64,000 nt of DNA, taken from Competibacter_A sp003527885 (GTDB lineage: Bacteria > Pseudomonadota > Gammaproteobacteria > Competibacterales > Competibacteraceae). This document shows, in pieces, positions 54,201-62,260 of the stretch; positions within the stretch are counted from its first letter, which is position 1, and each line of letters starts with the position of its first letter. The notes beneath the pieces were generated by a model. That model had not been told where the DNA came from. It worked only from the letters and a program-made list of their open reading frames with translations, and searched no databases. The stretch lies in assembly GCA_035442025.1 (NCBI GenBank), contig DAORPQ010000001.1, positions 1 through 64,000 on the forward strand. Reading direction: 5' to 3'. Made by a program: the position numbers and the translations under genes.

Positions 54201-55077
54201 AACAGCGCGCGTCATTGGTTCTCGGTGGCGTGGTAGTCTGCGTCGTATTCGCACAGAAGGTGGTCCTGAAAGTCTGTACGTCGATCTGGTCGGTGGCGCC
54301 CGCCTTGACCGTGTACAGCGTGTAGCTGTCCCACAAGTCCACGTAACCATTCGCGGTCTGGGTCATATCGATGCTGGTACCCCGATTCGGAATACTATTG
54401 GCGGCATCAAAGCCTTTATCGTCGTTCCATACCGCGTAGCGGAAATCGGTCGCGCTCAAATCGCGAGGATAGAGGCAGGTCGTAGTACCCCAAACCGGAT
54501 TGCTACAAGCATTAGTATAGCTGGCGTCTCCTGTACTACCGGACTCCCAGGGCTCATAAGTTGAGTCGGGATTATAGTAAAGAACATTGAGGGCCGATGA
54601 ATAAATTCGCCAATCCCGCAAGCGCTTAGTGTTATTTGGATAGGTGTACTCCAAAATAGCGCTGGCGGCGCAAGTTTCGATAACCCCATTATTATTGCTG
54701 CTAGCCGTACATGTTGCTGGCGAATAGATATTATCGCCATTATTATAGTAATAAGAAAATTTATTATTTGAGTCGTAATACCACCTTTTTTCTGAAGCAG
54801 GAAAATAATCTGTTGGAACAGTACTACCTGCCGTCGCCGCATCTCTATCATAGAAATTAGCGTGCCAGTGCTTGACCGTAGTAAATTCCCAGTCCATCGA
54901 ACCGGAATCATCCAGAGTGATGAACACATTCGGTGGCACGCCTATCGAGCCGATAAACAGCGGAAGTTTGGCAATATCGAGCAGCGCCGCGTGAGAAGAG
55001 GCCCACTGCATCAAACCGCCACTAAACAGCGCGACTGCAATCGCTAATTTGCGTCGTCTAATCATGAGTGTTTTCAT
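51289..55077 (-). CDS. pilY1: PilY1-like type IV pilus tip/biogenesis protein
   Basis: 1262 residues from the ATG at 55077 with GGAG upstream. A signal peptide ends near ASSHA. A von Willebrand A-like domain follows, with a metal-ion-dependent adhesion site in TLDDSGSMDWE (D56, S58, S60), and the C-terminal beta-propeller starts around AVYVGANDGMLHAFNA. A calcium-like loop (DQDGDGRSN) is in the middle. PilY1 sits at the pilus tip with minor pilins and promotes extension and surface sensing. Lower GC and Asn/Thr-rich stretches are visible, usual for such adhesins. Confidence 0.92.
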   Translation of the reverse strand: MKTLMIRRRKLAIAVALFSGGLMQWASSHAALLDIAKLPLFIGSIGVPPNVFITLDDSGSMDWEFTTVKHWHANFYDRDAATAGSTVPTDYFPASEKRWYYDSNNKFSYYYNNGDNIYSPATCTASSNNNGVIETCAASAILEYTYPNNTKRLRDWRIYSSALNVLYYNPDSTYEPWESGSTGDASYTNACSNPVWGTTTCLYPRDLSATDFRYAVWNDDKGFDAANSIPNRGTSIDMTQTANGYVDLWDSYTLYTVKAGATDQIDVQTFRTTFCANTTQTTTPPRTNDARCYDGTTYRPGRLLVDQDGATVTLSGSGAQAALGGRTVAQVKQNIANWYQYSRKRSFVAKGALGKVINAFPNFRYGVSVLNKWNGTWPDNIFVQMPAATQPPYTAENTSLLRNLYGFKWTGSSTPLPAGLERTGQYYNNTLSGKPSPILSASAGGQCQQNFSLMTTDGFWNQNISSMGDQDGDGRSNTVADVAYHYYRTDLSPLDNKVLKTKQDLFNTTYMWQHMVTFAVGFGVDGLLPYPTNSGWPAAVEPLDTTLLKYGDPPNTTENNTKWGDPTVNTTTPAKIDDMWHAAYNGRGDFISARSPDELVEGLRQALSSIQARVGSAAALSLNPGFVTNTTNTKAYLARFNSGDWTGQLMAITINGDGTFDTTLPLWDTGKPTSAFAMTAPASRKIFTRKPDGTGIEFKWDQLDGTQQAYLNTHPTTSINDGKGQLRLDFIRGKGVAAADSAWLKANSFRERSSMLGDIVHSDPFFVDGETPAVYVGANDGMLHAFNASTGAELFAYIPTAVFKSLNGLTNRYYSHQPNVDGSAVVKTIGNRKILVGTLRGGGQSVFALDVTNPSNFSANDVLWEYSDNDLGYTFSKPTIGQMANGTWAVFIGNGYNNTEADGSASTTGNAALYILPLGSNLKLGAVIKLNTGKGLATATDSKPNGLATPAVIFNPIEPQTVNSVYAGDLQGNLWKFDLSGSTPAIAYSGSNCAASNSCKPLFTAKNAANQVQPITVRPEVDTHPYRGYLVYFGTGKYIESTDNSNINQPTQTLYAIWDRSWGEITGDPSPSGLLPQTRGHLLEQKILGSVDGFYVTSNQQIVWHSELSSNPTGTPPTTHVGWYLDLISGADNRGEKQITSGRLRDKRIIFNSTIPSSSLCEAGGTSSQFILDAVSGSRLSVSPFRNKKEPVTIMVGGETVEATVSSMPSVDILSEPLPIQNLETQQDYIISMGSAGQPSSTALDTALQVVGRQSWRQLPQQ

Positions 55078-55128
55078 AAAATTCTCCAGATTCAAAGCTA
55101 ATAAATACGCGGGTATCTTCTATTGCCA

Positions 55129-55908
55129 TCAAGGGGCCGCGACGTAATACAGCCGGTAAATACCGCTTTGCAGCATGGTGACCGCCGTATTGCTACCGCC
55201 CAAACCCCGCGCGGTAATCCGATAATAGTTACGCTGGCGGCTAAAAGCGGTTTCGTTCCTGACCACGATGCCGTCAGCAGCGCGGTTTCTTTTGAAAGCG
55301 ACAGCGGCCGGCGTGGTGTCCACAGGCGCATAAATGTAGGCCTCCATCACGCAACCCGGATTGGCGGACAGCCCATCCAAAGTGTTGGCCGGAAGCAGCT
55401 GGATGTTGTTTGCCGCAGTCCACCAAGCAGCGCCTCGACCTGCTTCAGCCCACCAAAATGGCGTGCTGGTGGCGGGTGCATTGGCCGGATTCGGGTTAGG
55501 ATCAAGCCGAGGATTGGTGTTTGGAAAGCCAGCTTGATTCTCGTCCAAGCTCCACAGCCACACCGCCGGACCCTCAACCGCCGGTGTGGCCGGATCATCA
55601 ATTTGCCATGTTTGATCCAAGGGCCGCGCTTGAGGCGGCGTGTTGATCGCGCCCAGATTCAGCGCGGCCACCTGAAATTGATAATCTTGCGCCAAAATGT
55701 TCTCGCAAAAACGCAAGGCACCTTCAGCTGCCTGAAAAGACAGGTTGCTATCCCGCAAATTACCGGCCATTTTTTCTTGTAGGGTTGTGCTTTGCATGGC
55801 GCTCACCCCGATCAGCGTAATGACGACCAACAGAATCAGCCCCACCACCAGCGCGGCGCCCTTTTGTCGCATCGGCCTGCCCGAAAGCGCATAACAACTT
55901 CGCTTCAT
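55129..55908 (-). CDS. pilX: Minor pilin assembly protein PilX-like
   Basis: 259 residues. The membrane segment QKGAALVVGLILLVVITLIG with leader cut after Gly is the PilX pattern, lacking the FTLxE motif and Glu5. A PilX-type stretch ALRFCENILAQ follows. PilX and PilV-type minor pilins prime pilus assembly and carry PilY1. It precedes pilY1 by 51 bases in the same operon. Confidence 0.85.
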   Translation of the reverse strand: MKRSCYALSGRPMRQKGAALVVGLILLVVITLIGVSAMQSTTLQEKMAGNLRDSNLSFQAAEGALRFCENILAQDYQFQVAALNLGAINTPPQARPLDQTWQIDDPATPAVEGPAVWLWSLDENQAGFPNTNPRLDPNPNPANAPATSTPFWWAEAGRGAAWWTAANNIQLLPANTLDGLSANPGCVMEAYIYAPVDTTPAAVAFKRNRAADGIVVRNETAFSRQRNYYRITARGLGGSNTAVTMLQSGIYRLYYVAAP

Positions 55909-55925
55909 TTCCTTTCTCCCATCAC

Positions 55926-56798
55926 TTAAGGGGCTTGATTACGAACATTGATCGTCGTGCCCATGACATAACGCATTCGCCGGTCAGGCGCGGGGTTGGG
56001 GCCCGCATTGATGTTGGCACCGTTGAAAGTGATGGTCTGCGGTTGCAGGGTCAATTCATCCTGGTCGGATTGCACCAGCAGCGAAACACGCAAACCAATC
56101 ACCCGACTCCATTGATTGGCGGGAACCTGGGGGCCAGTCACGTAGGCGGTGGCGCCTCTTAGACGCCCGTTGGCGTCGATTCCATTAACCCCCTGACTCA
56201 GACCGTACCGAATGGTCATGCCCTGCAAGCCGGCTACGAGAGGCTGGGTTATGGCGCCGCCGGGATTGTTGTTGTCGGTGCAAAGCAATGCCCGACCTTG
56301 CGGGGGATTGGCCGGCGATAGGCTCAAGGTGATGTCCCCCATCTGGTTGGCTGGTATGATCCGGCCCAGACAAGTGGTTACCGATCCGTCGTCGGCGCCC
56401 TGATAGCGAAGCCGAATGGCGTCAGCCCCGTTGACGGTGCTACCAGCCACAATCTGACCGGCGGCAAAAATACCGGCGACCGCTGGAAAGCCGCGCGCAT
56501 TGATGGCCGCGCTCCAAACTGTGCTCCCCTTGTCCCACGGATACGTGGTATAACCACCCATTCGAAAGTAACGGCTTATCAAAGCCATCGCCATCCGGCC
56601 ATCCTCCTGCATACGCGATGCAGCCTGCTGGATTCGGGCCGACTGCTGGGTGCTGATGAAAACCTGGATGACCCCAAGCATCACCACCAGACCCAACGTC
56701 AGGGCCACCATAATCTCGACCAAGGTATATCCGCTTTGAATGGCGAATCTGGGTCGAGAGCCACCTGATGGCCGTGGACTTAAATAAACTCCAAGCAT
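55926..56798 (-). CDS. pilW: Minor pilin PilW-like
   Basis: 290 residues. The prepilin cleavage site SG|YTLVEIMVALTLGLVVMLGV is preceded by a 23-residue leader. The globular part includes QEDGRMAMALISRYFRMGGY, the conserved PilW segment. It stands between pilV and pilX as in the fimU-pilVWXY1 operon of Pseudomonas. The gap to pilX is 17 bases. Confidence 0.88.
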   Translation of the reverse strand: MLGVYLSPRPSGGSRPRFAIQSGYTLVEIMVALTLGLVVMLGVIQVFISTQQSARIQQAASRMQEDGRMAMALISRYFRMGGYTTYPWDKGSTVWSAAINARGFPAVAGIFAAGQIVAGSTVNGADAIRLRYQGADDGSVTTCLGRIIPANQMGDITLSLSPANPPQGRALLCTDNNNPGGAITQPLVAGLQGMTIRYGLSQGVNGIDANGRLRGATAYVTGPQVPANQWSRVIGLRVSLLVQSDQDELTLQPQTITFNGANINAGPNPAPDRRMRYVMGTTINVRNQAP

Positions 56799-56813
56799 GA
56801 TCGGTTCGACTCC

Positions 56814-57332
56814 CTAGTTGAGGGTGGCGACAAAACGCTGGTTTGCGCCGCCGCTACGGTTGTCGTCCCACCAAATCTTGATGGCGTAAGTCGTGCCGCC
56901 ATCACAGGACGGCGCGGCGGGCGTGCTTGTGGCCGGAGACTCGACCGGCACGGTATCAAGGCACACCACACCCTGACCGGTCGGTAACAAAGTGGCCAAC
57001 GATTGCCGCCATTGAGCGACATCAGTTTGAGCCATCTGGTCGGGTGTACATCCAGCAGGGGTTTGGCAGGCCGCAACCACGGCGGGGTTAGCCGGGTTGT
57101 TGTAGTTGCCGGCGGCGAAACCGGGCTGGTTGGCCCGCATACGGTCGGCGAGCTCTTCGGCCAACAAGGTTGCCTGGGTACGCAGGTAAGCGCTGTGATT
57201 GAAACGCAGGCCGTTGACTTGGAGGCTGGCCAAACCCAGCAAACCCACGGATAGGACCACCAACGCCACCAGCACTTCCAGCAGGGTAAAACCGGCAGAG
57301 TTTTTGCCAGACGGCTTGTTTGTTTTCGTCAT
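56814..57332 (-). CDS. pilV: Minor pilin PilV-like
   Basis: 172 residues with leader ending GKNSAG| before FTLLEVLVALVVLSVGLLGL, the PilV signature. The adjacent NGLRFNHSAYLRTQATLLAEELADRMRAN is also typical. It initiates pilus assembly with PilW, PilX and FimU/FimT. Confidence 0.9.
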   Translation of the reverse strand: MTKTNKPSGKNSAGFTLLEVLVALVVLSVGLLGLASLQVNGLRFNHSAYLRTQATLLAEELADRMRANQPGFAAGNYNNPANPAVVAACQTPAGCTPDQMAQTDVAQWRQSLATLLPTGQGVVCLDTVPVESPATSTPAAPSCDGGTTYAIKIWWDDNRSGGANQRFVATLN

Positions 57333-57371
57333 GCTTCTCTCCTTAAAAATGACAAACCTGATAGCAACGGC

Positions 57372-57935
57372 TTACGAACAACCCGCATTGGCTGCCGGCG
57401 CTTGCGTGCTGACCTGCGAACGCCCCCCCACACCGAGCACCAGTTGGCGCGCCGAATCCGTGAAGCCGGACTTGCATAGGGTCAGCGTAGTGTTTGCGGG
57501 CGTAGCGTTTAAAGGCGTGCCGTCGACAAGTTGAGCCATGCCGGCCGACACGTAGGAAACGTAATTGGCCACGCTCGCTCCGCCCAGCATGGTCATGCCG
57601 CCCGCCAGTGGGCCGTAAGCGCGGATGACGAGTTCGCCCGCATCGACGGTGGCGTTACTGTTGGGATCGACGAATACGATCCAGCCTTGCTCGTAACCGC
57701 CAGCCGCCGTACATGCGGTACCGTTAGCGCTTTTGCACAGCGTGACCCGAACGTTGCGCTTGATAGCCTCGGAGCGCGCCAGATGGAGCGCGCCCACTAG
57801 CTCGTTGGCCCCTGCTGTCAGCCGGTTGTTGTTGATCGTCGCTTGAAAGCTCGGCACCCCCAACGTCAATACGATGGCGGCCACCAGCATGGTCACCACC
57901 AATTCGATCAAGGTAAATCCCGTGTTGCTTTTCAT
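57372..57935 (-). CDS. fimT: FimT/FimU-type minor pilin (GspH domain), copy A
   Basis: 187 residues from the ATG at 57935. Leader MKSNTG, then FTLIELVVTMLVAAIVLTLGV and a GspH/FimT region with LHLARSEAIKRNVRVTLCKSANG. A GTG 13 codons upstream is in frame but would give an unusually long leader. It begins the visible pilV-W-X-Y1 run and is a paralogue of 58150-58749. Confidence 0.88.
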   Translation of the reverse strand: MKSNTGFTLIELVVTMLVAAIVLTLGVPSFQATINNNRLTAGANELVGALHLARSEAIKRNVRVTLCKSANGTACTAAGGYEQGWIVFVDPNSNATVDAGELVIRAYGPLAGGMTMLGGASVANYVSYVSAGMAQLVDGTPLNATPANTTLTLCKSGFTDSARQLVLGVGGRSQVSTQAPAANAGCS

Positions 57936-57986
57936 GGCTGTTTGCTCACCTTGTTCTCCATCATGCTTCACCACTACTCGATTCCT

Positions 57987-58122
57987 GGCCTGCCACTATC
58001 GCCATTCATACGTATCGCATGATAGGCAATCAGGCCTGCCATAACTTGCATGAATGGATCAAAGGTAGTAATTAACAGATAAATGGGAAGCTGATAGCCA
58101 GTGATGTTTGAGTAACGTTACT
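57987..58122. other. Structured intergenic region between two fimT-like genes
   Basis: GGCCTG (57987-57992) pairs with CAGGCC (58031-58036), with inner CTATC/GATAG arms. CCATTCAT (58002-58009) can instead pair with ATGAATGG (58050-58057). AGTAACGTTACT at 58111-58122 is a perfect 12-base palindrome. Together these suggest a regulatory leader or operator set for copy A, but function is unknown. Confidence 0.4.
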
Positions 58123-58149
58123 GCATTGAAAGAGGTCGACGGGCTTCCG

Positions 58150-58749
58150 TTAGCATCCTGCCGTCGTTGCGGGCGCCATCCGCTCGATGCGTACGCGCCC
58201 CCCTCTGCTCAGCACCAACCGTCGCGCCGACGCCATATACCGAGACGCGCACAAAGTCACGGTACCGGCCTGGAAACCACCATTGCGCGCTTGACTGGCG
58301 CCGGCCGGAATAAAAGACACGTAATCGGACACGCCAGCGCTTCCGATCAAACTCAATCCTGCCTCCAGCGGCCCATGAACGCGAATGATGGCTTCAGGAT
58401 CATTAATGATGGGACCGTTCCGACAGGTGGTGGGATCGCGAATCGCATCGCCGTTCGGATCGGCAAACACGATCCAGCCTTGCTGGTAACCGCCGCTGAC
58501 AGTGCAGCACCGACCGTCAGCGCTCTTGCACAATGTGACACGAACATTGCGTTTGACCGCTTCCGAACGCGCCAAGCTGAGTGCACCCACTAATTGATTG
58601 ATCGCGGCAGTCAGGCGATTGTCCTGAATCAAAGCCCGCAGGTTTGGCACGCCCAAGGTCAGCACGAGCGCCGCCAGCGCCAGAGTCACGATCAGCTCCA
58701 GCAAGGTAAATCCTTTACGACTATCAAGGCTACACAGGCAGGCAGCCAT
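58150..58749 (-). CDS. fimT: FimT/FimU-type minor pilin (GspH domain), copy B
   Basis: 199 residues if the ATG at 58749 is used, which has AGGGG just upstream and gives a 13-residue leader before FTLLELIVTLALAALVLTLGV. The longer frame from 58791 (213 residues) would give a 27-residue leader. It shares LSLARSEAVKRNVRVTLCKSADG and the GGYQQGWIVFADP block with copy A. It is the first gene of the minor-pilin group and is divergent from algZ. Confidence 0.8.
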   Translation of the reverse strand: MAACLCSLDSRKGFTLLELIVTLALAALVLTLGVPNLRALIQDNRLTAAINQLVGALSLARSEAVKRNVRVTLCKSADGRCCTVSGGYQQGWIVFADPNGDAIRDPTTCRNGPIINDPEAIIRVHGPLEAGLSLIGSAGVSDYVSFIPAGASQARNGGFQAGTVTLCASRYMASARRLVLSRGGRVRIERMAPATTAGC

Positions 58750-58963
58750 CGCGCCCCTTAGCTTTAATGAAACATTCACCGTACTTTTCATATCGCACCC
58801 ATAGCCGCGCTCACACCAGCCCGATAACAACCAGCATAGCTAGCGTCTCGACTATAATGCCAATGTAGGTGCTCAATGACTTTGAAAAAACAGAAACCCT
58901 TGCCCGACAGCCCAAACGACCAGCAATGCTTGCCCTTGATTCGTCAGCCTATAAAGTCGTCCC

Positions 58964-60067
58964 ATGCTGGATCGATTACCGTTAGAAACCCCTAAGCCAC
59001 GCCCAGAATCCGGTTTCCTGCCAGATTTTTGCGCAAACCAAGTCGTCTTCGGCATGGTTTTGTTGGCCGAACTGTTTGCTCTGATTCTAGCCCTCACTGA
59101 AATCGATAACCTCGCTGCATTTTGGAATCAACTGGCATTGGTTTCGCTGTTCGTGCAATGGGTTGCACTAACCGCTGCCGCTGCCTTGTGTTTATGTAGA
59201 CGCTGGCTCAACCGGCTTGACGCTCCGTTCGCGACCCTCGCTGTGCTGGGCTTGATATTCCTGATTATTCTGCTGTTTTCACTGCTCGGCGGGTGGTATA
59301 TGACACCACCCGCCGATTTAGCCAAAACCTCGATACCACTCGCCGTACTAGTGATTCGCAACCTCGCTATCGGCGGCATCATCACTTTAATCGCATTGCG
59401 TTATTTTTACGTCCAACACCAGTGGCAGCGCAATGTTGAAGCCGAAGCGCGCGCCCGCTTGCAAGCGTTACAAGCGCGTATCCACCCGCATTTTCTATTC
59501 AATGCCCTCAATACCATCGCCAGCCTGATTCGTAGCCAACCCGACCGGGCCGAACAAGCCGTTCTGGATTTAGCCGACATGCTGCGCTCGGCGCTGTCCT
59601 ATCAAGAGCGGATCACCTTGGAAGCCGAGATTGAACTGACCCGTCGCTATCTCGCCATCGAAAGCTTGCGCTTAGGCGAGCGGTTACAGGTCGATTGGCA
59701 GCTGGATGAAGAGTTACCACTCGATTTGTCGACCCCTGCCTTGCTGTTGCAACCCTTGGCCGAGAACGCCATCCACCACGGTATCCAAGCGCTGCCAGAA
59801 GGCGGAATACTGACCATCCGCATCGAACGACAAACGCGGGCCTTACGGATCACTGTGGCAAATCCGCGCCCCACCGGTGAAGCATCAAGCCGGCACGGGC
59901 ACGGCATCGCGCAGCAAAATATCCGGCAACGCCTGCAATTGGCTTATGACGCTCCAAACCCTCTGGAAATCACTGAAACACCCGGCTATTACCAGATCGC
60001 TTTTTCAATCCCCCTAGAAGCTCCAACGACAACGGCTTTTCGGCAAAAACCCGACATTTTTGTATAA
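58964..60067 (+). CDS. algZ: LytS/AlgZ-family sensor histidine kinase
   Basis: 367 residues. Five or six hydrophobic helices in the first 150 residues are followed by the atypical His-kinase core ARIHPHFLFNALNTIASLI (H176 as phospho-site) and the ATP-binding LLLQPLAENAIHHGI and a short G-rich end. It lacks the classical H-box, as in AlgZ/FimS of Pseudomonas. It pairs with the response regulator 44 bases downstream. Confidence 0.9.
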   Translation: MLDRLPLETPKPRPESGFLPDFCANQVVFGMVLLAELFALILALTEIDNLAAFWNQLALVSLFVQWVALTAAAALCLCRRWLNRLDAPFATLAVLGLIFLIILLFSLLGGWYMTPPADLAKTSIPLAVLVIRNLAIGGIITLIALRYFYVQHQWQRNVEAEARARLQALQARIHPHFLFNALNTIASLIRSQPDRAEQAVLDLADMLRSALSYQERITLEAEIELTRRYLAIESLRLGERLQVDWQLDEELPLDLSTPALLLQPLAENAIHHGIQALPEGGILTIRIERQTRALRITVANPRPTGEASSRHGHGIAQQNIRQRLQLAYDAPNPLEITETPGYYQIAFSIPLEAPTTTAFRQKPDIFV

Positions 60068-60110
60068 TATCAATACGTTTGCAGCAAATCAGTCGGTTTG
60101 AACGCCCATA

Positions 60111-60842
60111 ATGAACGTATTAATTGTCGATGATGAGCCGCCCGCCCGCGATCGATTACGCGACTTGCTCAATCAGCTTAGCGACTATCATCCGTGCGGT
60201 GAGGCCAGCAACGGCGTAGAGGCTTTGCGGCTGGCGGAAACGACAGCGCCGGATATCGTCTTGTTGGATATCCAGATGCCGGGGCTGGGCGGATTGGAAA
60301 CCGCGCGGCGGTTGACAGCGCTCGCCCGCCCCCCCGCCGTCATCTTCGTCACCGCTTACGGCGAGCACGCTTTGGAAGCGTTGGATGCGCAAGCCGTGGC
60401 TTACCTGCTCAAACCTGTACGGTTAGAGCGGCTGGAACGGGCCTTGACCAACGCCAGCCGCCTCAATCGCGCCCAACTGGCGAGCCTGACAACCGGCGGC
60501 GCGGCAACCGGACGCACTCATCTTCGGGTTCGGCTGGGGTCACGTCTGGAATTGATCCCGCTATGCGAGGTTTGCTATTTCCAGGCCGATCAAAAATACG
60601 TCACGGTCCGCCACCGCAACGGCGAAGCGCTGATCGAGGAGTCGCTGAAAACCTTGGAAGCGGAGTTGGGAGCGCGCGCGATCCGGGTCCATCGCAACGG
60701 GCTGGCGATGGCGGCGCGCATCGCCGGTCTGGAGAAAACCGCCGAGGGCGGCGCCGACTTGGTGTTCGACCTTATCCCTGATCGGCTAGAGGTCAGCCGA
60801 CGGCATTTGCCGCTGGTCCGTCAGTTTCTCAAGCAGTGGTAA
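60111..60842 (+). CDS. algR: LytTR-family response regulator AlgR
   Basis: 243 residues. The receiver has phospho-acceptor D53 in VLLDIQMPG; the C-terminal LytTR DNA-binding domain includes VCYFQADQKYVTVRHRNGEALIEESLKTLE and IRVHRNGLAM. In Pseudomonas AlgR controls alginate and the fimU-pilVWXY1Y2E operon, which matches the minor pilin genes directly upstream of algZ here. Confidence 0.92.
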   Translation: MNVLIVDDEPPARDRLRDLLNQLSDYHPCGEASNGVEALRLAETTAPDIVLLDIQMPGLGGLETARRLTALARPPAVIFVTAYGEHALEALDAQAVAYLLKPVRLERLERALTNASRLNRAQLASLTTGGAATGRTHLRVRLGSRLELIPLCEVCYFQADQKYVTVRHRNGEALIEESLKTLEAELGARAIRVHRNGLAMAARIAGLEKTAEGGADLVFDLIPDRLEVSRRHLPLVRQFLKQW

Positions 60843-60885
60843 GTCGTCGGCCAAAACCAGACCAGCGGGCGCCCCGGGCCTGCCA

Positions 60886-61233
60886 TCAACCCGGCGGCCA
60901 GCCCAGTTCGCGGCCCGCCAGCAGGTGCATGTGAATGTGAAACACGATCTGGCCGGCGTCGCGGTTGCAGTTGATCACGGTTCGGTAGCCGCTTTCCGCC
61001 ACGCCCAAGTCGGTCGCCACTTGTTTTCCGGCCAGATACAGCCGACCGATGAGCGGCGCATCCGCCGCCTCCAGATCGTTGAGCGTGGCGATATGCCTCC
61101 GAGGAACCAGCAGCACATGCACGGGTGCTTCGGGCTTGATGTCGCGGAACGCCAGCACTTCGCCGTCGTCATAGAGCTTCGCGGCGGGAATTTCCCCGGC
61201 GGCGATCTTGCAGAAGATACAGTCGCTCATCAT
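60886..61233 (-). CDS. HIT-family nucleotide-binding protein (HinT-like)
   Basis: 115 residues from the ATG at 61233 with GGAG six bases upstream. Motifs are CIFCKIAAGEIPAAKLY, VHVLLVPRRHIATL and the histidine triad HIHMHLLAGR. HinT-like proteins hydrolyse adenosine phosphoramidates. Next to recR in the same direction. Confidence 0.92.
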   Translation of the reverse strand: MMSDCIFCKIAAGEIPAAKLYDDGEVLAFRDIKPEAPVHVLLVPRRHIATLNDLEAADAPLIGRLYLAGKQVATDLGVAESGYRTVINCNRDAGQIVFHIHMHLLAGRELGWPPG

Positions 61234-61253
61234 TATTTGCTCCGGTTTGGGCC

Positions 61254-61850
61254 TCACAGATCCCGCCGACCCGCGAAGGCGTGCGCCAAAGTGCCGCCGT
61301 CCACGTATTCCAGTTCGCCGCCCAGCGGCACGCCGTGGGCGATGCGAGTGGCGCGGATGCCGCGCTCGCGGGCCAGTTCGCCGATATAGTAGGCGGTGGC
61401 CTCACCCTCGACGGTCGGGTTGGTGGCGAGAATGATTTCTTGAATCCGCCCCTCGTTCAGCCGGGTTTCCAGAACGTCCAACCCCAATTCAGCTGGACCG
61501 ATGCCGTCCAGGGGCGATAAATGCCCCATCAACACGAAATACACGCCTTGAAAACCGGTCGCCTGTTCCACCGCCAGCACATCGGCGGGGGTTTCGAGCA
61601 CGCACAACAACGCCTGATTGCGGCGAGGATCAGCGCACAAGGCGCAAAGCTCGGTTTCGCTCAAATCGCGGCAGCACCGGCAACGGCCGATGCCTTCCAA
61701 CGCCTCCCGCAAGGATTCGACCAGTCGCCTGGCGCCGTCGCGGTCTCGCTCCAACAGATGCAAGGCCAGCCGCTGCGCGGATTTCGGCCCGACGCCCGGC
61801 AGACAGCGCAACGCGGTGATCAGCTGGTTCAATAACGGCGACGCGGCCAC
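61254..61850 (-). CDS. recR: Recombination mediator RecR
   Basis: 198 residues. The helix-hairpin-helix LPGVGPKSAQRLALHLL, the C4 zinc finger CRCCRDLSETELCALC and a TOPRIM domain starting VLETPADVLAVEQ are present. RecFOR loads RecA at gaps. The recR-ybaB-dnaX order is widely conserved in proteobacteria. Confidence 0.96.
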   Translation of the reverse strand: MAASPLLNQLITALRCLPGVGPKSAQRLALHLLERDRDGARRLVESLREALEGIGRCRCCRDLSETELCALCADPRRNQALLCVLETPADVLAVEQATGFQGVYFVLMGHLSPLDGIGPAELGLDVLETRLNEGRIQEIILATNPTVEGEATAYYIGELARERGIRATRIAHGVPLGGELEYVDGGTLAHAFAGRRDL

Positions 61851-61859
61851 GACACGCCG

Positions 61860-62195
61860 TCAGAACGGGAGCTTGAAATCGCCCAACATGCCCGGCGGCA
61901 ACCCCATCCCGGAGGTCAAGCCCGACATTTTATCCTGCACGGTCCGCTCGACTTTGTGAACGGCGTCGTTGAACGCGGCCGCCACCAAATCTTCCAGCAT
62001 GTCCTTGTCATCGCCCACCAAACTGTCGTCGATCCGAAGCCGTTTGACCTCGTAGCGGCCGGTGATGGTGACGCTGACCAAACCACCTCCCGCCTCGCCG
62101 TCAATTTCCATCGCGGCGATCTCGGTCTGCGCTTTTTGCAGGTTTTCCTGCATCTTTTGCGCCTGCTTCATGATATTGCCCAAACCACCTTTCAT
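61860..62195 (-). CDS. ybaB: Nucleoid-associated protein YbaB/EbfC
   Basis: 111 residues from the ATG at 62195 (MKGGLGNIMKQAQKMQENLQ), with GGAGG seven bases upstream; an ATG one codon earlier is possible. The YbaB/EbfC fold is also recognised from VSVTITGRYEVKRLRIDDSL. It binds DNA as a dimer. Conserved between dnaX and recR. Confidence 0.95.
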   Translation of the reverse strand: MKGGLGNIMKQAQKMQENLQKAQTEIAAMEIDGEAGGGLVSVTITGRYEVKRLRIDDSLVGDDKDMLEDLVAAAFNDAVHKVERTVQDKMSGLTSGMGLPPGMLGDFKLPF

Positions 62196-62260
62196 CATCT
62201 CTCCTCCAATCACTCCAGTTTCATCTCAATCGCTACTGACCGCCGCCAGCAGCGGATCCG

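Noticed and set aside
58920..58963. AlgR-binding box upstream of algZ
   Set aside because: Only six of nine consensus bases (TTCGTC core) match at about 58937-58945, too weak to list as a site.
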